DNA of 25,877 nt from Aureococcus anophagefferens (taxonomy: Eukaryota > Sar > Pelagophyceae > Pelagomonadales > Pelagomonadaceae): the NCBI RefSeq assembly GCF_000186865.1, contig NW_008705586.1, positions 19,471 through 45,347 on the forward strand, in the 5' to 3' direction. Position 1 is the first letter of the stretch; each line of letters opens with the position of its first letter. Positions 18,101 to 25,877 of the stretch are shown here, in pieces. Both the position numbers and the translations under genes were made by a program. The notes under the pieces are model-generated. The model was not told the DNA's origin. It was given only the letters and a program-made list of their open reading frames with translations, and ran no database searches.

Positions 18101-19797
18101 GAAAGTCTGGGTCTAGCCCATAAAAGTTGTTGAAAATGCTCGACACACTCCGATCTGTCAATCCCCGAAAGTGAAGTTTTTCTGCTTGCTCAAGCAACTG
18201 AACATGCTCACTTGCATCTCCACTGCGTCTCCAGGCAATCAGTGCTTTGAGATAAGGCAACTGTGGCGACTGGTCGATGGAATCAGAAATCGCCGCTATG
18301 AATTCCAATTGTTGTTCTGCATCCTCCAGTTCTCCAGTCATAACCTGGCAATAAATCGTGCCATACAGTGCAGCGAGGTTAGTTTCATCACTTCGCCCCG
18401 CCTCTCTGTACATCTCCATCGCGCCAGCATAATCACCAAGCATGGCCTTCTCGTGAGCCAGCTCTGCAACATACTCTGCCCTAGATGGATCTAATGTAAT
18501 TGCTTTTTCGCAAAATTGGGACAATAACCCCAATATCTTTGCTCTTTTGCCCGACACGCGGCTCAGAGAACGCGCTGTCTCAAAAAAGAGCTTTGCATTA
18601 ACACCCTCGTAGCGCTCCATGGACTTTGAAAGCAACTGTAGCTGAGCCACCGCTGTCTCTTCGTCTACCTTTTGTGTCATCTGCATAAGAACATTGAGAC
18701 GCAAAGCTTCCATGGACCTCTCATTTTGCTGGAGAACACGCTGGATCATCTCCATAGCCTGGTCCCAGTCCCCCAGAGTTGTGAGGATTTTAGCTTTTTC
18801 TAATAGTGCCGGTGCCCAGGACTGTAGCGCAACAGCTTGGTTTAAGAAGTCCAACGCGCGGGGGTACTGCTTAGCCATTTCATAGTAACGTGCGCGAGCC
18901 TGAGCAAGTATTCACTCATTTGCATCAGCATATGTCGGCATTGAATTCTCAGAAATTGCAGCAACGAAGGCAGACTCCGCAGAATACCATGAGACTGTCC
19001 AAGTCCCTCGGCGAAATATCAGTGCTGCCTGTCGCAACATCCAAGAGTCTGACAGCTTGGCGGCGTTGCTCAAGCTCCTGACGTGAAGAACTGGGAGATG
19101 ATATCTCAACCCACGCCCATAGCACTTGTGCCTGCTTTTGCATCCCTGTCTGTGCGGCCTGATCAATAGAAGACAGTACCTACAAGGGCAAGTGGCATAT
19201 ATACACGGCTGCGAGCGTATATTTGGCCACGTTAAAGCCATACTCTGAGGCATTCCTCACATCGGACACAGCAGCAAGCCCGCTTCAGTAGGTTCCGAGA
19301 CTGATTGAGCCACACACATGCTTGCTCCTCGTCGACGCTATGAAGACCAGAATACCAATGGAACTGGGCTGCTAGTAAGAGGCTGGGTTCAGATGCACGC
19401 TCTGCCTCGCTGGTCGCTTGGCTAGACAACGCGTCCACCTCCTGGTAATCAACGTGTTCTGCAGTCTTGTGAAAAAATAGGAGTGCAACAATGGCAGGCA
19501 ACTCAAGATCCCGTTTCGACTTAAGAGAACTCAGCTCCCTCAAGGCCTCACCTAAACGGTTCTTCCCACTAGACCCGCTACTCGCGACAAATCCCACAGC
19601 AACCGCCCGCCACCAATTTATAGTGCTGGAGTCCGAGAGCCCTTTGGCCAACATCTTGTTTGCCTCGTGCTCCAGATGCCTACGCCATTTTCAGGGCTTC
19701 TGGGCAACCCCCCCCCCCCCCACACGCACCCCCAGAGCCCTTGGCGTGCATAGTAGGACAACAGCGCCGGGATCAATGAACGCGATGAAGATGACAT
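15121..19797 (-). CDS. IFT139: Intraflagellar transport protein IFT139 (TTC21 family), complete
   Basis: IFT139 is a TPR subunit of IFT complex A, needed for retrograde traffic and for entry of membrane cargo into cilia. Exons 19797-19730, 19679-19244, 19179-18988, 18899-16638, 16541-16036, 15955-15442 and 15303-15121 sum to 4161 nt, 1386 aa, close to the ~1316 aa of human TTC21B. Exon 1 encodes [20 protein letters not shown], the family N-terminus. Later landmarks: [169 protein letters not shown], ending [20 protein letters not shown] and [18 protein letters not shown]. Tandem TPRs cover almost the whole length. Intron 5's donor (16035) is less certain. Intron 6 is either GC-AG (15441-15304) or GT-AG from 15429 with four extra codons. 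Confidence 0.95.
15324..15359. other. TA-microsatellite hairpin in IFT139 intron 6
   Basis: GTTTCTGT (15324-15331) and ACAGAAAC (15352-15359) are perfect inverted arms around a (TA)n tract. The whole structure sits within the proposed intron 6. Confidence 0.8.
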
Positions 19798-19866
19798 CGT
19801 TGCGTTTACGGCTGTTCAAATTGTGCAGTAAAAAAAAGTGCAGATTTAGGGTCGATGTTGAAGTAC

Positions 19867-19974
19867 TTAAGATAGAGCAGTAATTGCTGCTACTTCAGCC
19901 GCTGCTGCCTGAGCTGCTGCTGCGGCTGCAGCTCTAGCTTCGTCGTTCATAGGTTGCTCCGGATTCGGATCCAT
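19867..19974 (-). pseudogene. Short Ala-rich reading frame beside the dispersed repeat, gag-like relic
   Basis: ATG at 19974-19972 begins MDPNPEQPMNDEARAAAA, followed by more Ala, then Gln and Glu, and a stop after 35 residues (TAA 19869-19867). It lies about 100 bp downstream of the minus-strand copy of the 375-bp repeat, which is where a Ty1/copia gag would start after an LTR and leader. Ala-rich acidic N-termini are common in gag proteins, but 35 residues cannot prove it. A simple GCAGCA-type repeat is the alternative. Confidence 0.35.
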
Positions 19975-20075
19975 TCTCCCCCTGCAATCGAGCGCGGGGA
20001 AAAGGCGCAAACGCGAAGCGAAAGAAAAGAATGCGTGAGGTCTACGCAGAGAGACCGCGCGCTGGGTCCCAAACC

Positions 20076-20397
20076 TAGCGAGATAGTAAAACCCGACACG
20101 GGGAGGCAGCCTAGTGGGGCTGCCCTGCCGTGTGAGGGTGAGCTATCGAGGTTACGCAGTGGCGGTACACCGGCGTCTCTGTTATCCTCACGTCACCTCA
20201 GCTGCCGTAGTATACGGGGGCCGGGGCTACTGGACGAACGGGCAGAGGATCTGCCTCACTAGGTCCAGGAAGACTCTCCGTCTATTACAGTGCGGGAGGC
20301 AACTATAACAGGGTTAGAAAGTATTAAGGAGGGGAAGGATATTGGGTGGCTCTGTACCAGCGAGCCACTAGGGAGATACAAAACTCTCTATCTCTCC
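20076..20397 (-). mobile_element. Dispersed repeat copy 2, inverted relative to 7316-7691
   Basis: Nearly identical by eye to 7316-7640 over about 310 bp. It begins (minus strand) GGAGAGATAGAGAGTTTTGT at 20397 and lacks the last ~50 bp of copy 1, running instead into GTTTGGGACCCAGCGCGCGG and the gag-like frame. Two close copies imply fairly recent movement or gene conversion. It ends about 230 bp upstream of the GAPDH start codon. Confidence 0.8.
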
Positions 20398-20625
20398 AGT
20401 TATAAGCTTTCTGCTTTTCGTTGTCAAACGCGTCTGGAAGAACGAAGCACGTAGAGCCCATCTTGAACATGCTTATTATCGAACCTAGCAAAACAGCGAG
20501 AGGCTCCTGTGTCCATGATGGCCTGTATACGCTGAATGTTAAGAGGCATTTTAGACGCGTGCGCACGTGGTAAACAGAGTGACGTCAGAAAAACCTCCGT
20601 CGGCGACTTCCGCTCCGAAACCGAC

Positions 20626-21774
<1,149 letters not shown>

Positions 21775-22876
21775 TGTACACGGAGTTGATTTACCGTCGG
21801 CGAGTCTTAATCTAGTGACTTACTTCACGCAGCCGCCCATTTACTGATGGGGTGGGGCCGCAAAGCACAAGAATTATCGTGCTCGTCGCGCCACCCCCTC
21901 CGACTCGCGCCCACGCCGGGAGCAGGTTTTAAAAGCCGCTGGTACTGTCCTAGTCTGGAATTGCAGGTAAAGAAGAAATTAGTGCCAGTGAGTTTGGACA
22001 ACCCATCATAGCGTGCGCCGCCGCAGAGCAGAGTCGGAATCGAGGCGGATTTCGCTTCTAGATTTCGCTTTTTTCCCAAAAGTGAACTAACAGGGCCTAG
22101 GAGACTCTTTTTTTCTGCATACGGAGAATACCCCCCGCAATATTTCCCGCGATCGAGCTAATCACACTTATCGATGGTTCAGGATCGCCGGTAGGGCCGT
22201 TGCGCGCCCCGCTGAAGCCGTTTGAGTCTCACGCACACTTCATTTTAATCCGCTGACGCTACTTAAAACAGCCCCCTGAATGGTTGTGTCTCTTTTCCCT
22301 CGCTCGCTTCGCTCGCTCGGGTCCCTCCCTCCGCTCGCAATGCCCTTTGTTGAAGTTTAAATTGAATTTTCCCCAAATGGTAAAATCTTGAAGTTGCAAA
22401 ATTGCCATATCGGAGTCAGGAGACTCTGATGGGGGCTTCAAAGGCCAGGTTTCCAAGAACCAGAAACAGAACTAGAAACAGGGGTCTTAGCACCCACACT
22501 TAGATCAGAGACAGGTGCGGTTCTAAGGCCGCTCGATCTCAGCACAGGATTATACAATGACTGCGCTACCGTAAGGTAGCACACTGAGTGTCTTTGGTCG
22601 CCGGCGGTGGATACGCGTCGCTGTATCCTCCGCTGTTTCTCTTATCTCGCATCTAGCGGAGGCTGCCTTGGTGCTAACCAGGCTGAGAGCCCGCGCTAGG
22701 GGCCCTAGGCTACTAGGGGAAAGCGGGCAGTAATATCTACTTAGTACTACTAGTAGTACTTAGTTGAAGGGCCTTACAATCCTTTGACACGCAGCGGCCC
22801 GGAAGAGGCCCCACCCGACCCCGCTTCGCACTCGCCGCCGCCCCACGGGCCCTGCGCCCCCCCCTGGACAGATATG
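21775..22876. other. Intergenic region with a cluster of hairpins
   Basis: No gene is recognised. Structures: GCTACCgtaaGGTAGC (22565-22580); GCGGTGGATAC/GTATCCTCCGC (22604-22633, one mismatch); GCCCGC/GCGGGC (22689-22728) enclosing CTAGGGGCCCTAG; and the perfect 18-bp palindrome AGTACTACTAGTAGTACT (22743-22760). A CGCTCGCTTCGCTCGCTCG-type low-complexity patch lies near 22300. Confidence 0.55.
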
Positions 22877-23035
22877 GCGCCAGGCGCGGGGCTCTTAAGG
22901 GCGACTAGGTGGGGGGGCCAAGTCGCAAACTCAGCTTCGTTGGGTTTCCCAGGCCTGCGCCAGGCGCGGGGTACTTAAGGGCGACTAAGAGGCGGGCCAA
23001 GCCGCGAACTCATCTTCGTTGGGTTCCCCAGGCCC
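22877..23035 (+). repeat. 80-bp tandem repeat, two copies plus a decayed third
   Basis: Copies at 22877-22956 and 22957-23035 both start GCGCCAGGCGCGGGG, share CTTAAGGGCGACTA and CTTCGTTGGGTT, and end CCAGGCC. A degenerate partial unit follows to about 23090. Confidence 0.85.
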
Positions 23036-23724
23036 GGGTGGCGCCTACAGGCGCCTAGTCGCGAACTAAGTCCAGTTGGATTTCTCGCGTCCACCGCTAC
23101 GCGGCCGTGCTCCCCCTGTGGGCAAACTCAGGCGGATGGAGCTAAGGAAGGCCCCAGCAAAGTTTCGCGAGTCATCGAGGGGGATCTCGCGACCGGATGG
23201 CTGGCCTGATTCCGCCCCGAGAGCAGAGCACCCTCACCTAGGGCCACTTCAGGCCGCAATGAGTCGAATTTCCCACGTTCGACATTCGTGTTGTAGCCGT
23301 AGAAGGCAGCTTGTCATTGATTTACCTTAAACCCCTTTTATACTTGTCCGCCGAGCTCTGATTGTCGATTTCAGAACACCAATCCCAAACCTGCGCTGAG
23401 AACCAATTCGTTCGCTAGCTCTCAAGCTCAAACAAGCTCACAGCCAATGCCGCCGGTGATTTCAAGTTAATGTCCCAGGTCTAGTTGCAACTGTGGGATC
23501 GTGTGGTCTGGCAAGCCGCTCCATTGGGCTGATTCAGGGGCTGTAGCCTGTGTGGAATCTGAAGAAGACTTGCACAACAATAGCCTCTGCTGCTTCTCAA
23601 GACTTTTTATTTCTGCAGTGGAGTTGAATAGGAGTCTGCTTGCTTGAGAGCATCCACAGAGGCTCGTACGAGTCGCCTAGGATAAAATACCCTGTATCTA
23701 GGAGATGATGCATGACGAAAAGGG
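23036..23724. other. Intergenic region, 3' flank of the kinesin gene
   Basis: A GC-rich start gives way to mixed DNA. The open frame 23076-23330 has no recognisable domain. I see no RNA gene or other coding signal. Confidence 0.45.
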
Positions 23725-25877
23725 CTATCCGACTAATTGCCGCGCTGCGAGTTGCATGAGCGCATTCAAGTCCTTCAAGGCAGCAGCCTTCGGCGCGCTA
23801 TTGGGAATCACGTCTATTGTGGTTGCAATGCTATCAATGAGGACCGCAATCTTTTTTTCAAAGATAGTCTGTACGGCCTTGCGTTCCTTGTCTCTAAATT
23901 CGAGGAGATTGGAGAGCTCACACACTCGTGTGCTGTTGTTATCTCCCTGCCGCTGCGACATGTCTCCGCCAGCAGTGTGTTTATTGACCTTCGAGGTCCC
24001 GCTTTCGTGTAGGGGCTTTTCCCGTCGTCTTTCAAGGGCATGTTTTTCCAAGTGAACGGCCTCTAACTCGCGCCGAAGCTCAATCGTGACACTGGCGGTG
24101 TCCGCCGATCTGAGGTCTTGAGAGGACCCCTCCAGGGAAACACGCTGAAGATGGATACACAGCGCGGTCTTTTCATCGAGTTTATTTTCAAGCGCAGCTT
24201 GATTCTTGTCGTATGCATCAAGCTCATCTTGAAGCGCCATGATCTGCTCATCACGCTCGTTGAGGCGTTGTGTGAGCGCAATCATTATGTCACGCTGCTT
24301 AAGAAGGAGTTGTTTATACCTCTCGACCTGAGCCTTGTCGTGCTCGATACATTCACGCTCGCGCTCCAGGTCCGCAAGGCGGTCATCAATCTCCGAGGCT
24401 GTATTTGTCCGCCCTTGACTCTTAACGGTGATCGAGCGCCGGACATCGCCATCGCCGACATCCTCACCGGTTGGCCTTTCAGTACTTATCATCTGAGATG
24501 TGAGCTTCATAATCTGCTCCTCAAGCCCACGCTTCTGCTCCTTCTCGCGCATGAATTCCTTTGACCGTGCCTGGATCAACTCGACACTGGACTAAACAAT
24601 GGCCTTGCGACGCAGGACTTTGTACCTCAAGGGCGCGTATAGCCGCCATCTTATCTTCCTCCGCGCGCCGACGGCGCTCTTCGAGCTCCAACAGCCGACG
24701 TTGGTCGACAACATTCCGATTTCGTTCCTCAAGTTCGGCCTACATATAAGAGAGTTCGTATCCCGGAACTCTTATCGCGCGTTTGCAGACACGCACCCGA
24801 AGGCGACGAAGCTCGCGCTCGTACTTTCGAAGAAGAGAGGCTTGATCAAGATCTTCATTTAGGCGCGGAGCATTGGTAACTCGTTTGGCGCGAGTTGCGA
24901 ACTTGAGTGTCGATAATGTTTCTGAGGATGCCTCGGCCGCTGGCGATATGGTCGCGAGCATGGTCGTGCGACAGTTCCCCCCAAGGGAGTCTTCTAGGAG
25001 GCGGGTGAGCTTCGAGTCGCCTGAAAGGTGTACAATCCAGAGATCATTGTTAATCCACAAATATCTAGAGATCTAGTGGATGAACAACTTCTCACACAAA
25101 AGCACGCGATTTCTACGAACGAACAGAATAAACTTTCGCGCGCATATTTATAACTCTGCCCCTAAGGCACTTCACTTCGCCGAGCAGTCACGGTATGGCA
25201 CATGCTTGCGCATGCCACCTTTTTGTGATTCGCATAGAGCGGCAATAACCTGATTGTAGGAGCTGAAGTTCGTGAGCCACAAATCACTCGTGGGTCGCTG
25301 GGCCACACGTTTCCAAGTGCAGAGAGGGAAGCGTTAATCTTCTTCGATTCCTCCAGGCGTTGGCCTGTTGCGCCGCTCACGCGGACGCGTTCACTGCCAG
25401 CGAGATCTACCAGATTTAGCTTGCCGACCCTAGAGACCCGTGTAAATCCGTCTACGCGGGTTGCCACGCTGTGGTGCGCCGAAATGTCTGCTTAACACGA
25501 TTCTCGAGGCGTGCGAGGGCCTGCTCCCGCTTGAGACCTGCTGATCGCATTGCTCGAGCAAACTCGTCGGGGGCCATTTCCCTGCCATCTTCGTCCACAT
25601 AAACAGTCTCGGAGTGCTCAACGATGACCATGAAGACAGCATGTGACCTATGGTGTCTGGCGCATGCGCAACACAGAGGTAAAGAAATATGTATATATCA
25701 AGCACTATGCTCCTTGCCGCGAGGAAAAGTCGTTCATTTTCGTTGCGCCCGTCGCACGGACGCGGTTGGCGCGATCCATTAGCGCGTAAACTTCTGAGGG
25801 CTGGCGGACAACCCATTCAGACAGCCCATCCACATAGACACCGCGCTTTGGGTCTTCGCGGATGGCCAGGGCCTCGA
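23725..25877 (-). CDS. Kinesin motor protein with coiled-coil tail (N-terminus outside window)
   Basis: Microtubule motor. The window holds the second half of the motor domain and the tail; the P-loop lies beyond 25877. Exons 25875-25718, 25647-25468, 25429-25309, 25249-25192, 25020-24797, 24739-24626 and 24591-23725 sum to 1722 nt (573 aa). Motor landmarks: [18 protein letters not shown], switch I NDFSSRSHAVF, switch [94 protein letters not shown] then leads into a charged coiled coil ([41 protein letters not shown]) ending LAARQLVG. About 47 residues are inserted between the two switch regions. Intron 1 needs a GC donor. The last acceptor is AG|T, the only exception to AG|G. The kinesin subfamily is not identified. 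Confidence 0.93.

Overview
This looks like nuclear DNA of a flagellated unicellular eukaryote (protist or alga). Genes are split by short introns (about 38-170 nt, one longer), coding sequence lies on both strands, and four genes encode flagellar or possibly flagellar functions. Nearly every intron I could place ends AG followed by G. At least four introns need a GC donor instead of GT, and one seems to use GA. High GC/GA donor use with AG|G acceptors is known in dinoflagellates, and GC donors are common in some other algae such as haptophytes. I treat this as a hint, not an identification.

Layout, left to right. 2-1681 (+): 3' part of an axonemal outer-arm dynein intermediate chain (DNAI1 type). 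1682-3357: gene-free DNA with a pair of ~120-bp direct repeats. 3358-6287 (+): complete cyclic-nucleotide-dependent protein kinase, PKG type, about 780 aa in 12 exons. 6288-8713: no recognisable gene, but a ~375-bp repeat with 15-bp inverted ends. 12370-8714 (-): a three-exon VPS39-family vesicle-tethering protein whose C-terminus is fused to the appendage (ear) sandwich of coatomer gamma. 12570-12880: GC-rich minisatellite. 14114-13010 (-): a two-exon gene of unknown function. 14115-15120: short repeat relics. 19797-15121 (-): complete IFT139/TTC21 in seven exons, about 1386 aa. 19867-20397 (-): second copy of the dispersed repeat beside a short Ala-rich gag-like reading frame. 20626-21774 (+): complete three-exon cytosolic-type GAPDH, 333 aa. 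21775-23724: non-coding DNA with hairpins and an 80-bp tandem repeat. 25877-23725 (-): 3' part of a kinesin with a coiled-coil tail.

The dynein chain, IFT139, a kinesin and a PKG (a class of kinase found in cilia of several organisms) all bear on cilia, so the neighbourhood is flagellum-rich. GAPDH and the VPS39 fusion serve glycolysis and endolysosomal traffic. The most unusual observation is the VPS39-gammaCOP fusion in one open frame. The splice-site pattern, which could be checked with RNA reads, comes second. Gene models come from reading protein similarity by eye and from frame arithmetic: every complete model, and the in-window part of the kinesin, sums to a multiple of three. No alignment program was run.
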